Positions 16,410-25,660 are shown, counted from the stretch's first letter. The stretch: 64,000 bases of DNA from Clostridia bacterium (GCA_017465145.1 JAFTWU010000007.1:1-64000); one strand, 5' to 3'. A program made the numbers and translations. Notes: a model not told the origin generated them from the sequence alone.

Positions 16410-17921
16410 TTATTTTTGTCTATAAACCACAATTCGCTCTTTGCCCGTTAGGGGGAATTGCAAGTCTTTATTTGTTTCAACAAGGTCGCTAGGGTTAACG
16501 TTAAGCCTTTTTGCAAGCGACCAAAGTTCTTCGTTCTCTAGCGGAATATAAACGCTTATAGGGGCGTTATTAACGGGTTTTGCGCCCGTAGTTAACACGT
16601 CTTTAACGTATTTTATAATTGACTTTTCTTTGGGATAAACGGTTAATATAACTTCTGCGCTAATTTCCACTTCCGTTTGCGTTAACTGTTGAATTGCGCC
16701 TTGGTCGGCAACGGCAATAACTTCAAAAGTTGCACCGCTTGATAGTGGATAATCAATTTCTGCGGTAAAGGAAGTTTCGCACGGGATAGAGTGTAAAATG
16801 CCCGTTTCTTCTTTATAAATGCCGTTTACAAACAGCGTGCCGATAACCGATAGCCCGCCGTCCGTTTGCGAAACGGAAAGAACTTCCGCACGCTCACAAC
16901 AAGTGCAAACGGGGGTTAAGTTTTCTATCTCTTTAGATAGTTGCGCTTTGCCCGTTGCTCTTAGAGAAGTGCTTTTTTGTTCACAATGTTTTTCGCCTAT
17001 AAATTCCGCCGTTTCCGTTTTTACGTTTTCTGTTAAAGAAAAGGCGTCTTCTATTAAACTAACTTCTTCTAAACAAAAGGCTTCGCACGAAAAGTTTAGG
17101 GTGATTAACGCGGTAACCACGCTCTTTCCTTTTTCTTCGTCTACGGCAACGTCCGTTTTGAAACTTTTAACTAATACGTTTGCGCGCGCCGAACAAGAAG
17201 GCATTGCTTCTTCGCACTCTATTTCCGCGCGATAGGCAACCGTTTTTGTTTCTTTTATTATATCTTTTTTGTCGCCACTTTGCAATAGAATAGACGATAA
17301 AACCACCGTTCCGTCAACGATTATACATCCAACACCGCATTGAACGGCGGTAACTGTTGGGGTGGCGCGTTGATAAATTACTTCTGCCACGGGGAAAGGA
17401 AGTTCGTATTCTTCTTCTATAGGATAGTTGCCCACGCGAAGACCAAAACTTTTATTAATTTCGGTAGTTGCAGGATTTACTATAAGCCCTTCACCCCCAC
17501 TAACCACGGTAACGGAATTATCGCCAAAGGCTTTTAGACACACGGAAAGGGTTGCGGACGCAAAAAGTTTAAGCCCGCTTTTATCCCATTCGGTTTTTTC
17601 ACATACGGGGTAAACTTCTATTTTGTCGCCCGCTTGAACGCTATCTAAGGAAATTTCGCCTGAAAAGTCTACGGCGTTTTCGCATTTTTTTACGTCCCCT
17701 TCTGCGCTTTGGTAACATATGTAAAAAACCGCTTTGCCACCGTATTTAATTTCGCCGTCGTTTGCGGTAGATTCGGTTACCGTTGCGCTAACGTGCACGT
17801 TTAACACCTTGTCAACGTCGTCGGTTGGAACGTCCGTTTTGCACTCTACTTTAACGCGGTCGCACGTTTCTTCTTTTTTGCCCTTAATTAAAATTCTTTC
17901 ATAAAGCGGTTCGAAAGCCAT
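16410..17921 (-). CDS. sipL: SipL-like spore coat protein: SPOCS domains plus LysM
   Basis: A 503-aa protein with repeated DUF3794/SPOCS modules and a C-terminal LysM domain (YIPLENEELWSLAKRLNVNP, about 455-500). SipL of C. difficile has this organisation and binds SpoIVA to tether the coat to the forespore surface. The N-terminus carries no signal peptide, as expected for a mother-cell protein. Neighbours veg upstream and ispE downstream match the order in other Clostridia. The gene name rests on architecture and context. Confidence 0.88.
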   Translation of the reverse strand: MAFEPLYERILIKGKKEETCDRVKVECKTDVPTDDVDKVLNVHVSATVTESTANDGEIKYGGKAVFYICYQSAEGDVKKCENAVDFSGEISLDSVQAGDKIEVYPVCEKTEWDKSGLKLFASATLSVCLKAFGDNSVTVVSGGEGLIVNPATTEINKSFGLRVGNYPIEEEYELPFPVAEVIYQRATPTVTAVQCGVGCIIVDGTVVLSSILLQSGDKKDIIKETKTVAYRAEIECEEAMPSCSARANVLVKSFKTDVAVDEEKGKSVVTALITLNFSCEAFCLEEVSLIEDAFSLTENVKTETAEFIGEKHCEQKSTSLRATGKAQLSKEIENLTPVCTCCERAEVLSVSQTDGGLSVIGTLFVNGIYKEETGILHSIPCETSFTAEIDYPLSSGATFEVIAVADQGAIQQLTQTEVEISAEVILTVYPKEKSIIKYVKDVLTTGAKPVNNAPISVYIPLENEELWSLAKRLNVNPSDLVETNKDLQFPLTGKERIVVYRQK

Positions 17922-18025
17922 TTATAGCCCCTCCTAAAAATCACAATATATCACTAAAATATATACCGCGACTTTTAAGAATATGACTAAACGCCGTTTT
18001 TATATTTTACAAAATGATAAATAAG

Positions 18026-18058
18026 AAAAAAGCACCAAAATCGGTGCTTTTCTTTTTG
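18026..18058 (-). terminator. Terminator after veg
   Basis: AAAAGCACC-AAAATC-GGTGCTTTT with flanking A/T runs, about 50 bases past the veg stop. It separates veg from sipL. Confidence 0.8.
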
Positions 18059-18106
18059 TTAATTTTTTAGTTAAGTTTTAGGTTGTCGTTTAGCGGGAAT
18101 TAGATG

Positions 18107-18364
18107 CTAGGCGTTTGCATCTTCTTTACTTTCGGTAATCTTTACTCTTCCGCAAAGATATTCGCTATAAGAATAAGACGTTTTGCCCTTAAAGCCTTTA
18201 TCGAAAGGGGTTACGGTAAATAGCGCCGGATAAACGCCGGCAAGCGTGCCCGTAAAACTGATAAATTTATTTCTGCCAAGGTTTAAGGTTACGCATACAG
18301 GCTTTTGGTGAAGTTTTTTTACCCTTTCTTTTGCTTGACTTAGCGTTAAATTTGTTTTTATCAT
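18107..18364 (-). CDS. veg: Veg family protein
   Basis: An 85-aa protein whose core (LTLSQAKERVKKLHQKPVCV, then NLGRNKFISFTGTLAGVYPALFTV with internal residues as read) matches the small Veg proteins of Firmicutes. In B. subtilis Veg affects biofilm gene expression by countering SinR. The fold resembles an SH3/Sm barrel. No sinR is seen here. It is a monocistronic gene with a terminator. Confidence 0.9.
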   Translation of the reverse strand: MIKTNLTLSQAKERVKKLHQKPVCVTLNLGRNKFISFTGTLAGVYPALFTVTPFDKGFKGKTSYSYSEYLCGRVKITESKEDANA

Positions 18365-18446
18365 ACGGCAATTATTACCGCAAATAAATTTTTTATACCT
18401 TGTTAACTTTTACTTTTCTAATCGTTTAGTTTAAGAGTATTATAGA

Positions 18447-18956
18447 TTAAAAATCTTCGCCGTCGTCGTCTTCGTCGTTTTCTTCATCCTCATCGGTGTC
18501 TTCAAAGTCGCTTTCGTCAACTTCTGGAATTTCAAAATCGTCTGGTTCATCCGATTCGCTAATCAAATCGTCCTCTTCTTCTTCGTCATCAAAGAGTTCG
18601 TCGCCTTCTTCTTCAGCAATACGGCTTAAAGAAAGCATTTCTTCACTTTCTTCTTTATCTTCGTCGTCATCGGTATCGTCTAGATATTCTTTCCAAGATT
18701 CGTCGTTTTCGTCGGGAAGGTTGGTATCTTCTTCGTAAAGGGGCTTTTTAGCGCATTCTTCACAAATAGTTTCGCCCGGTTTAAGATAGTTCTTTCTGCA
18801 TTTTGGGCAAAGTTCTAAAGATTCCGTTTCATCTTCGTCAACGGCAAAAACTAGTTGCGGACCTTTTTTTAATTCCGCTTTACAAACGTCACAGTATTCA
18901 TCGCCTTCGGGCATGTAGTTAAGTTCACAGCGAGGGCATAAAACGTATTTAGCCAT
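18447..18956 (-). CDS. Double zinc-ribbon protein with very acidic tail
   Basis: 169 aa. Residues 1-70 carry two four-Cys zinc ribbons (LCPRCE...CDVCK and LCPKCR...CEECA). From about residue 80 the protein is almost entirely Asp, Glu and Ser (e.g. DELFDDEEEEDDLISES) and is predicted to be disordered. Acidic tails like this often bind basic proteins or mimic nucleic acid, but I have no evidence for a target. No family is recognised. Confidence 0.8.
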   Translation of the reverse strand: MAKYVLCPRCELNYMPEGDEYCDVCKAELKKGPQLVFAVDEDETESLELCPKCRKNYLKPGETICEECAKKPLYEEDTNLPDENDESWKEYLDDTDDDEDKEESEEMLSLSRIAEEEGDELFDDEEEEDDLISESDEPDDFEIPEVDESDFEDTDEDEENDEDDDGEDF

Positions 18957-19139
18957 TATATCACTCCGTATATATCATATATATTTTTTCGTTTAGCGTT
19001 TTTGTTACAGTCTTGCGACGGTGTATATTATATCCACATATAGAAAGTTTGTAAACTGTTTTTTGAAAATTTTTTCTCTTTTTTTGATTTTTTTATATTT
19101 TAATTTATACAGCCCCTTTTTGATTACTATTTTATATAA

Positions 19140-19166
19140 AAAAGAGCGCTTTTTGGCGCTCTTTTT
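19140..19166. terminator. Terminator after spo0A
   Basis: AAAAGAGCGC and GCGCTCTTTT form a stem with T runs on both strands, about 85 bases past the spo0A stop. Confidence 0.8.
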
Positions 19167-19251
19167 GTTGTTTCTTTACGTTTTTATATTAAGACTTGTA
19201 AATGCTTGAAGTATCCTTGCGTTAATATTTACTAATCTCTTGGCTTTAAAA

Positions 19252-19998
19252 TTAACTTTCTTCTAATAGCATTTTATCGGCAACAAGGGCGATAAATTCA
19301 CCGTTAGTTGGTTTTTCTTGCCCTACGTACGCGCGCACGCCTAATATATTGTTTATGTTTTCTATTCTGCCCCTGTTCCAAGCAACTTCTATGGCGTGGC
19401 GAATAGCACGCTCTACTTTACTTGCGCTCGTTTGATACTTTTCACCAATACGCGGGTAGAGTTGTTTTGTAATGTTGTTAATTATGCTTGGTTCGTTAAC
19501 CGCCATTTTAACCCCTTCTCTTAAAAAGGAATAGCCTTTAATGTGGGGCGGAATTCCAACGTTGATAAAAATTTTACTTATCTTTTCATCTAAAGACTTG
19601 CGCGTTTCAACGTATCTTACAACGGGCTTTTGGGCGCAAAGGTCTAAGATTCTATCGCAAAGAGTTTGCGCATTATACGGCTTTGCCATAAAATAGGTTG
19701 CACCCGCGTTCATCGTTTCGTTAACGATTTCATCGCGCGAGATGGCGGATAGAACAATAATTTTAAGATTAGGTTTAATTGCGGAAAGTTTGTTTATAAC
19801 GCTAACCCCGTCGTAACCGACCAAAATAATTTCCGTAATTAAAATATCTGGGGAAAGCGCTTTGACCTTTTCTATTGCGACGGTAGAATCGGTAGTGCAA
19901 CCCACAACTTCAAAGTTTCCGTTTTCTTCTAGTGCCTTTTTAATTTTATCTGCCGAATCGTTTGTATCTTGCAATATAACTACCGTCTTTTTGGACAT
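19252..19998 (-). CDS. spo0A: Spo0A with non-canonical receiver (Glu at the phospho-acceptor position)
   Basis: Master regulator of sporulation entry, 248 aa. The C-terminal DNA-binding domain (about 138-245) is strongly Spo0A-like: GIPPHIKGYSFLREGVKMAV, TASKVERAIRHAIEVAWNRG and KPTNGEFIALVADK. The receiver (1-120) is aberrant. Against B. subtilis Spo0A, Asp56 is Glu56 (ILITEIILVGYDG), Asp10 of the acidic pair is Gln10, and MP after the acceptor is LV. Ser84 and Lys106 are kept. Phosphorylation in the usual way is doubtful. No spoIVB gene lies beside it. Two 0A-type boxes upstream suggest autoregulation. Confidence 0.95.
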   Translation of the reverse strand: MSKKTVVILQDTNDSADKIKKALEENGNFEVVGCTTDSTVAIEKVKALSPDILITEIILVGYDGVSVINKLSAIKPNLKIIVLSAISRDEIVNETMNAGATYFMAKPYNAQTLCDRILDLCAQKPVVRYVETRKSLDEKISKIFINVGIPPHIKGYSFLREGVKMAVNEPSIINNITKQLYPRIGEKYQTSASKVERAIRHAIEVAWNRGRIENINNILGVRAYVGQEKPTNGEFIALVADKMLLEES

Positions 19999-20085
19999 AG
20001 CGTTTCGCTCCTTTATTTACTTTTATTCTATTTTACAACAAATTTTTATAAAAGGAAAGCATTTTTGTACAAAAATAATGCAATA

Positions 20086-20188
20086 TTTGTCGAATATTGT
20101 ACAAAAATATTTTGGTTAGTGTTTTACAAGTGTTTTTTATGGTGTTTGTTGTCTTGTTGTTGGTTTTTGTGTCGAATATTGTACAAAA
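20086..20188 (-). promoter_or_regulatory. Spo0A-box repeats upstream of spo0A
   Basis: The 19-base sequence TGTCGAATATTGTACAAAA occurs twice, at 20088-20106 and 20170-20188. Each copy contains TGTCGAA, the core of the Spo0A binding site (TTTGTCGAA is complete at 20086-20094). A further TTTTTGTACAAAAA palindrome lies at 20062-20075. I see no clear sigma-A promoter here. The rest of the 20.0-20.39 kb gap is T-rich and holds only the terminator below. Confidence 0.6.
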
Positions 20189-20254
20189 TTAGCCTTTGTT
20201 TAAGTTTTTTGGCGAAAAGCAGTTGAAGAAGGCAAAACTTAAGAAAGATTAAAC

Positions 20255-20284
20255 AAAAAAGCAACCCTTTTGGGTTGCTTTTTC
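20255..20284 (-). terminator. Terminator after the large lipoprotein gene
   Basis: AAAAAGCAACCC-TTTT-GGGTTGCTTTTT with T-rich flanks, about 110 bases past the 20393 stop. Confidence 0.8.
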
Positions 20285-20392
20285 TTTTTGAATTTGCGAG
20301 CCTTTTTCTGTGGCTCTTTTTGTGCGCTTTTGTTTTAGCGCCTTTAATTTAGCGCTTTTTCTTTTGCTTGTTAGTTTATTGCTTTAGCGCTA

Positions 20393-22252
20393 TTAGTTGT
20401 TTGCGCTGTTTACGATATCGCCAGCCTTGCCGTAGATATACTTAAGGTTGTTTGAAACAAAGTTCATAACAGCATCGTAGTTATCACCAAGCGTGTCGAT
20501 TATTGCTTTTGCTTGGTTATAGCCGGTAGTAATAGCCGTTAAATCAGACGTATCTTTATCGTAATATCTAACTTCTTCTTCGATAGCGGTTAATTCTTTG
20601 ATAATTTCAATAGCTTTTTCGCTGTTGGTAAGTTTAGCAAGTTGTTCTGCGCTAACCACCGCTTTTGCATCGCTAGATAACGCGTCGTATGCTTTTCTTG
20701 CTTCTTCAACAGACTTAACGGTAATTTCGCCGTTGTCTTCTACTTCATAGCTAAGAGCGCCTGATGAAATAGCGTCTACTTTCTTGGTGAACTTTGCAGC
20801 TTCGTCAGTTGCTAGCATTTTGCCAAGAACCTTATGGCCGGTGAGATAGAAATAATCGTCTTTTTCATCGCCGTCGGTATCTTCTTTTTCATAGTCGGCT
20901 TTAAGTTCAACGTAGTTAACGTAGGTGGTTTGAGCATCCATACCGCCAAGGTAAGCAATATACTTGTTGCCACCGTTTTCGATTATTTCGTAACTATACC
21001 AAGAAGTTGCAACCATATCTTCTGAAACGCGAACTTGGTCTGCATCTTCATCGTTAAGAGCAAGTCTGCTAATACGTTGGTCGCTATCAATAAAGTAAAT
21101 GTCGTTGCCTTCTACGAACAAGAGTGCGCTGATGGCAGTTGATTTTGCAACGGGGATTGCATCCGTGCCGTCGTTAAATAAACTTGCCTTATAAACAACG
21201 CCGTCTTTAGCGTAGTAAACGGTTTGTAAATCAACTAAAACGTTTACTTCAACCGCGATATCGGTGTTCTTTATTTTTTGAGGAGGAGTAGCGTTTACGC
21301 TTGAATCACAAACGTAAGTAACCGCTTCGCCAACAACGGGGGTTTCGGTATAGAACAAATAACCCTCTTTAACCATTTGTAAAGAATAAACGGTATCTTT
21401 TTTGCTGCCACTAGCTTTACCATCGAAAACTAAAGTTGCATTTTCGCTACCTGCAACGTATTTGTATACGCGGTTGTAAGACGCCTCCGTTCTAACGTAG
21501 CCGTCTTTTTCAGCGGCAGAATCGTAATATTGTTCGGTATAAACGGTTACGGTATATAAGATTTCATCTTTTTCGTTAAAGATATAGCCGTTCAAAGATT
21601 CGTAAGTTACGGGGTCGCCCGCAATTTCAACGTTGGTTTTTGTATCAGTTTTAGCAACAACCTTATCTTCTTTAGTTGCGGTGTTATAGCACTTTAACGC
21701 GCTTTCGCTTTCGCTATAATATAAAAGGTATACGGTATCGTTTGCTTCAACGAATCTATATTCTGTTGACAATTTATCAACGGTAAAGAAAGTTTCGCTA
21801 GTTTTACCGTCAAGTGAAGTGCGCATAAATACTAGTTCGGTATTTGCAACTTCGCCCGCATTGTTCTTGTCGGTACTAGGCGTGCCGTAGTAAACGTAAG
21901 CGTTTTGAGCATCGCCAAAGATATACACGCCTGCGCCGTAGTCGGTTGCAGCGAAAAGTTTGGGAACAACGACTTGAACGTTATCAAGGTTAGTTTTATC
22001 AGCAGCCATTAACGCGCCTTTAACGGGTGCGCCAAATGCGTTGTCTGCGGTGTTGTCCGCAAAGCCGTTTATAAAATAATAATAGTTTTCGGTTTCTGCT
22101 AAAAAGCCACCGTCTGCCGAAGTGGTGGGGTTAATTGCGCCCCAATTCGTCATTGTAGTACCTTGCCACTTATCGCCCTTACAAGCACAAAGTCCAACGA
22201 CCATTAACGTAGCCAAGATACACGCTATTATTTTACCTAGTCTCTTTTTCAT
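20393..22252 (-). CDS. Large lipoprotein with propeller-like repeats
   Basis: 619 aa. A type II signal peptide (MKKRLGKIIACILATLMVVG then LCAC) makes it a lipoprotein. The mature region shows repeated short beta-strand units ending in aromatic pairs (YYYFINGF, NDTVYLLYYSES, LYTVTVYTEQYYD, GNDIYFIDSDQRI), as in DUF5050-like beta-propellers. The last 120 residues are helical (VEEARKAYDALSSDAKAVVS). The ligand is unknown. It is a single-gene unit with its own terminator. Confidence 0.82.
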   Translation of the reverse strand: MKKRLGKIIACILATLMVVGLCACKGDKWQGTTMTNWGAINPTTSADGGFLAETENYYYFINGFADNTADNAFGAPVKGALMAADKTNLDNVQVVVPKLFAATDYGAGVYIFGDAQNAYVYYGTPSTDKNNAGEVANTELVFMRTSLDGKTSETFFTVDKLSTEYRFVEANDTVYLLYYSESESALKCYNTATKEDKVVAKTDTKTNVEIAGDPVTYESLNGYIFNEKDEILYTVTVYTEQYYDSAAEKDGYVRTEASYNRVYKYVAGSENATLVFDGKASGSKKDTVYSLQMVKEGYLFYTETPVVGEAVTYVCDSSVNATPPQKIKNTDIAVEVNVLVDLQTVYYAKDGVVYKASLFNDGTDAIPVAKSTAISALLFVEGNDIYFIDSDQRISRLALNDEDADQVRVSEDMVATSWYSYEIIENGGNKYIAYLGGMDAQTTYVNYVELKADYEKEDTDGDEKDDYFYLTGHKVLGKMLATDEAAKFTKKVDAISSGALSYEVEDNGEITVKSVEEARKAYDALSSDAKAVVSAEQLAKLTNSEKAIEIIKELTAIEEEVRYYDKDTSDLTAITTGYNQAKAIIDTLGDNYDAVMNFVSNNLKYIYGKAGDIVNSANN

Positions 22253-22401
22253 AAAATCTCCATACCGTTTCGGTAAATATTTTGATAGTAACCGAATATA
22301 ATTATTTATACAGATATATATTATAAACTATATTAGTCGGTTTTGCAATATTTTTTCCGTCTTTTTTTGTCATTTTTGCTTGTGTAGGGGGTAAAACTTT
22401 T

Positions 22402-22821
22402 ATGGATAAATTCGGTATTTTAAGGCTTTTGACTTCTTTTTTTGATTTTTACCAAAAGAACCGCGACTCCGCCCCTAAAGGAATGCCTTTTGACCTTTTG
22501 AATTCTTTACCCTTTGGAAAAGGTAACGATATAAAGGGCGCGGGCAATAACGCAAATAATACAAGCAACAATATGAATAATGCGGAAAAAAACTTAAATT
22601 TAAACCTAGATAAAAACTTTAACCCCGTTAACTCTCAGCATAATTTGAATTCTCCGCTAAGCGCGTTTGAAAAGCCTTATGATAGAGCGCGCGAAAGGGA
22701 TATTGCAAAAGGAAATAGCGCAAAATATCATAGCCATTTACCTTTGCAAGCGGGTATGCTTGCCACCTTAAAAACACACGATAATTTCGTTAAAAGAGTA
22801 AAAGAAAAACACGGCGTTTAG
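22402..22821 (+). CDS. Asn-rich hypothetical protein (139 aa)
   Basis: The frame begins after an AGGGGGT ribosome site. The N-terminus (MDKFGILRLLTSFFDFYQKN) is amphipathic. The middle is Asn-rich and probably disordered (NNANNTSNNMNNAEKN). The C-terminus (HSHLPLQAGMLATLKTHDNF) looks folded and may be the conserved part. The stop codon lies inside the loop of the terminator hairpin. No family is recognised. Confidence 0.6.
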   Translation: MDKFGILRLLTSFFDFYQKNRDSAPKGMPFDLLNSLPFGKGNDIKGAGNNANNTSNNMNNAEKNLNLNLDKNFNPVNSQHNLNSPLSAFEKPYDRARERDIAKGNSAKYHSHLPLQAGMLATLKTHDNFVKRVKEKHGV

Positions 22822-22833
22822 CCGTGTTTTTTT
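22805..22833 (+). terminator. Terminator overlapping the 3' end of the 22402 gene
   Basis: AAAAACACGGC-GTTTA-GCCGTGTTTTT plus T run. The stem includes the last codons and the stop. Confidence 0.85.
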
Positions 22834-22961
22834 GTTTGAATTTTTTTAGATTTGAACTTTTTAGAGTGGTCTAATTTTTAGAGCGCTTTATTATAAATCT
22901 TTATTATAAATATCGTTATAAACGTATTTCTCAATAAGCCCGCCCTTTTAACCTGTTTTCG

Positions 22962-23951
22962 TTAAGCGGTTTGTGCCGTTGATACCGTAAAGGTTACGGG
23001 ACTGCTATCTTTAACAACGATATAATATTGTTTGCCTGCGTTTGCAACGAAGGTCATTTCGTTAGTGTTTTGCTCACCCGTGCGCAAGTTTGCAAGTTTC
23101 TTATTTTCATTGTAGATTGCAATTTTTGCGGTGGTACTTGCAGTTGAAACGGAAAGTACCGTTTGTGCGCTTAATTCAATGCCGTAATATCTTGCGTTAG
23201 CACCGTCAAAATAAGCAGTTTGCGTTTGACCATTATAGGTATAAATTGCGGTATCAAAATCTTCACCGCGGTTGCCCGCCTGCCAACTGCTTGGATTAAA
23301 TGAAGGATATTTAACGAATATAGAGCCGGTTATCGGGTTAGAATAGTAAGCCGACCTAGCATAGCCACATTCCGTTTTAGTTGCTTCAAAAATACCTTCT
23401 GCGTTCTTTTGCAATATCGTTCTATAAACGGGATAAATAATTTCGTTAACGGGAATATTCGGGGCGTTTTGACCGCCAAGCACGATACTAGTCGTGTATA
23501 GATAATAGGTGTCGTCAACGCCTTCGGGGAAGTATATAACGAAGGTCAAGTTGTTGGTTGACGTGTCGAAATATTTGTTAATATCTTCTCTTTCCCAGAA
23601 GTCCATACTACCCAAAACGTCTGAAGACATAAGCCAGTTAGACGACCTGCGGTCAATTTCTTGGTTTAGATAAGAGTTGGGGTTGTTCAAGCCGATTGCC
23701 GTGGTGTTGCCGTTTTCATCGGTATACGTACCGTTAAGAATTTCTTCGATAAGGTGCATATGGTCTTCGCCGGCAACGTCGTCTGGTAGTTGTTCAGAGC
23801 CTTCCCACGGGAAAACGGTAAGTTTAACGTCTTCTTCAACGGCTTCTACCGTGCCCGTACTATAATACCAGGTTGCTGAAACACCGCCTATAGTTGCAAG
23901 GATGGCAACGGCGACAATTAACGTTATTGTTTTTATTATGGATAATTTCAT
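22962..23951 (-). CDS. TasA/camelysin-like secreted protein, probable SipW substrate
   Basis: 329 aa. The N-terminus (MKLSIIKTITLIVAVAILAT then IGGVSATWYYSTGTV) resembles SipW-processed proteins, in which the hydrophobic stretch ends in SAT-(W/A/Y)-(F/Y). The middle has beta-rich sequence, and the last 110 residues form another beta domain (STASTTAKIAIYNENKKLAN). It lies 74 bases downstream of a SipW-type signal peptidase gene. It may form a matrix or fibre component. Family membership is inferred from the signal region and neighbour. Confidence 0.75.
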   Translation of the reverse strand: MKLSIIKTITLIVAVAILATIGGVSATWYYSTGTVEAVEEDVKLTVFPWEGSEQLPDDVAGEDHMHLIEEILNGTYTDENGNTTAIGLNNPNSYLNQEIDRRSSNWLMSSDVLGSMDFWEREDINKYFDTSTNNLTFVIYFPEGVDDTYYLYTTSIVLGGQNAPNIPVNEIIYPVYRTILQKNAEGIFEATKTECGYARSAYYSNPITGSIFVKYPSFNPSSWQAGNRGEDFDTAIYTYNGQTQTAYFDGANARYYGIELSAQTVLSVSTASTTAKIAIYNENKKLANLRTGEQNTNEMTFVANAGKQYYIVVKDSSPVTFTVSTAQTA

Positions 23952-24025
23952 AACCGCCGTTCACCTCCTTTTTATTTTTCGTTAACTACGGTTTTAGTAG
24001 CGTAATTTTAAACGTGATTTTCTAA

Positions 24026-25660
24026 TTAAACAAGTTCGTCGATAAGTTCTTTAATGCTTTCTACCTTTTTGTTTGAAGTAACTTTTACAAGCATTGGGAA
24101 CTTTTCGTGTTCTTTTACGTTTGACTGGTCAAGGAACTTATGTTCGCTGTTGATAAATTCTTTGGGGTCAAGCGCTAGGTATACGCGAAGAGCATTTCCG
24201 CGCATAGAGATACGCGCAATAGGTTTAGCACCAACTTTAAGAGTGTGATATTTTCTTGCTTCTTTTAATATCACTTTGCGGTTTTCTACGGCGTAATCAA
24301 CGATTTCGCGGTATCTTTCACGCGTTTCGGCGGGTGCTTCTTTAATTCTTTGCGCTAAACTTTTTTCCTTTCTTAAACCGAAAGCAAGGTCAAAGTCGAA
24401 ATAAGCGGGAATTTCAAGGTCTTTTTCTTTAATTTTTCCGCTTTCTTTAAGCGTTTGGATTTTAGAGTGAGCAAGTTCGATAATCTTTTCCACCTTATAT
24501 TCTGACGTAACGTTAACGTGTACGGGGAAATCGTCTTGAACACGGCTTACCGTTTCGTGAGTAATAAAGTCGGTGTCTTGGTCGATAGCGTCTTTATCTA
24601 CCGCAAGGTAAACGCACAATATATCGCCCTTAATTAAAATTTTGGCAATAGGCGTTTTTCCACAATAGAAAGACTGATAATTTTTGGTGGTGGTTTCTTT
24701 AATCTTTGAACATACTAACACGCCCGTAACAATTTCTTTATATCTATCTTTAAGCAGTTGCGACGCGTCTTTTAGTTTTTGTGCAAAGGTTAGCGGAACT
24801 TTCTTTTTCTTTTCTTCTTGGGTTGCGATAATTTCTTCTAGCACGGCTATATCCGTTTGTTCGATAAAGTTGCCGTCTGCATCAAGTAAGCCCATTGCAA
24901 TAAGCCTTAACAGATATTCTTTGTTGAGTTTCTTTTCTATAATCGGGGTGATTATAGTTGCAAACACTATAAGCCCCATACACAAGAACCCTGCGGGCGA
25001 TTGCATAAAGAACACGAAAGTTCCTATAAAGGGTATTCTTTGGTTGCGGTAAATTCCGCGCATTTGAGAATAGGTTACGGGATATCTATCGGGGTTTTGA
25101 ACGGCGTCACCTTGCAACAAGAAATACCTTTCCGAATGCTTTTCGTTGGGTTCTTCTATGTCTACGATACGGTGAATAAGCATAATTCCGTCTACTTCAT
25201 AAACGACGATATCGTAAAGTTGTAAGTCTTCTTCAGCGGGTAGTTTATGCGTTAAAACCACGTCGAAAGTTTGAAGTTGGTTGTTGATATTATTTTCAAA
25301 CAAATATTTGTTGCCCTTGTATTTACTTGCCATAGACGAACTTGCAACTACGCGGAAAACGGGAAGGTCGCCCGTAGAGTTACAGCCTTTCGCGTTAACG
25401 GTAAGCGAAAAAACAAAAAAGGCAACTAAAAGCGTACAGACACATAGGGAGATAACCTTTTCGATTATCCCCCATAAGCCTGCATTCTTTTTTTGTCTTT
25501 TCTTTAGATATTCAGTTTTTATTTTTTCGTCTTCTGTGCCAAGTCTTGTAAGTTTAATCGTTTGTTTGGTCGTCATCGTAATCAAAATTGAAAACAAGGT
25601 AACGAGCCCGATATAAACGATACAACAAAGCACTAAAACGTAGACGTCAAACTTTTCCAT
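24026..25660 (-). CDS. sipW: SipW-type signal peptidase with two C-terminal repeat domains
   Basis: 544 aa. Membrane helices at about 5-28 and 68-92 precede a signal peptidase I domain. The nucleophile is in VASSSMASKYKG. The general base position is the His of IMLIHRIVDIEEP, as in ER-type SipW enzymes. A further helix lies near 225-245. Unlike ordinary SipW (about 190 aa) the protein continues with a tandem duplicated domain: about 290-405 (AQKLKDASQLLKDRYKEIV ... IAKILIKGDILCVYLAVD) and 420-544 (AQRIKEAPAETRERYREIV ... IARISMRGNALRVYLALD). I have seen similar domains in proteins of gut Clostridia; their role is unknown to me. Confidence 0.85.
   Translation of the reverse strand: MEKFDVYVLVLCCIVYIGLVTLFSILITMTTKQTIKLTRLGTEDEKIKTEYLKKRQKKNAGLWGIIEKVISLCVCTLLVAFFVFSLTVNAKGCNSTGDLPVFRVVASSSMASKYKGNKYLFENNINNQLQTFDVVLTHKLPAEEDLQLYDIVVYEVDGIMLIHRIVDIEEPNEKHSERYFLLQGDAVQNPDRYPVTYSQMRGIYRNQRIPFIGTFVFFMQSPAGFLCMGLIVFATIITPIIEKKLNKEYLLRLIAMGLLDADGNFIEQTDIAVLEEIIATQEEKKKKVPLTFAQKLKDASQLLKDRYKEIVTGVLVCSKIKETTTKNYQSFYCGKTPIAKILIKGDILCVYLAVDKDAIDQDTDFITHETVSRVQDDFPVHVNVTSEYKVEKIIELAHSKIQTLKESGKIKEKDLEIPAYFDFDLAFGLRKEKSLAQRIKEAPAETRERYREIVDYAVENRKVILKEARKYHTLKVGAKPIARISMRGNALRVYLALDPKEFINSEHKFLDQSNVKEHEKFPMLVKVTSNKKVESIKELIDELV

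Noticed and set aside
24684..25616. Long plus-strand frames inside sipW
   Set aside because: They are shadows of the well-supported minus-strand gene, with no ribosome sites or recognisable domains.
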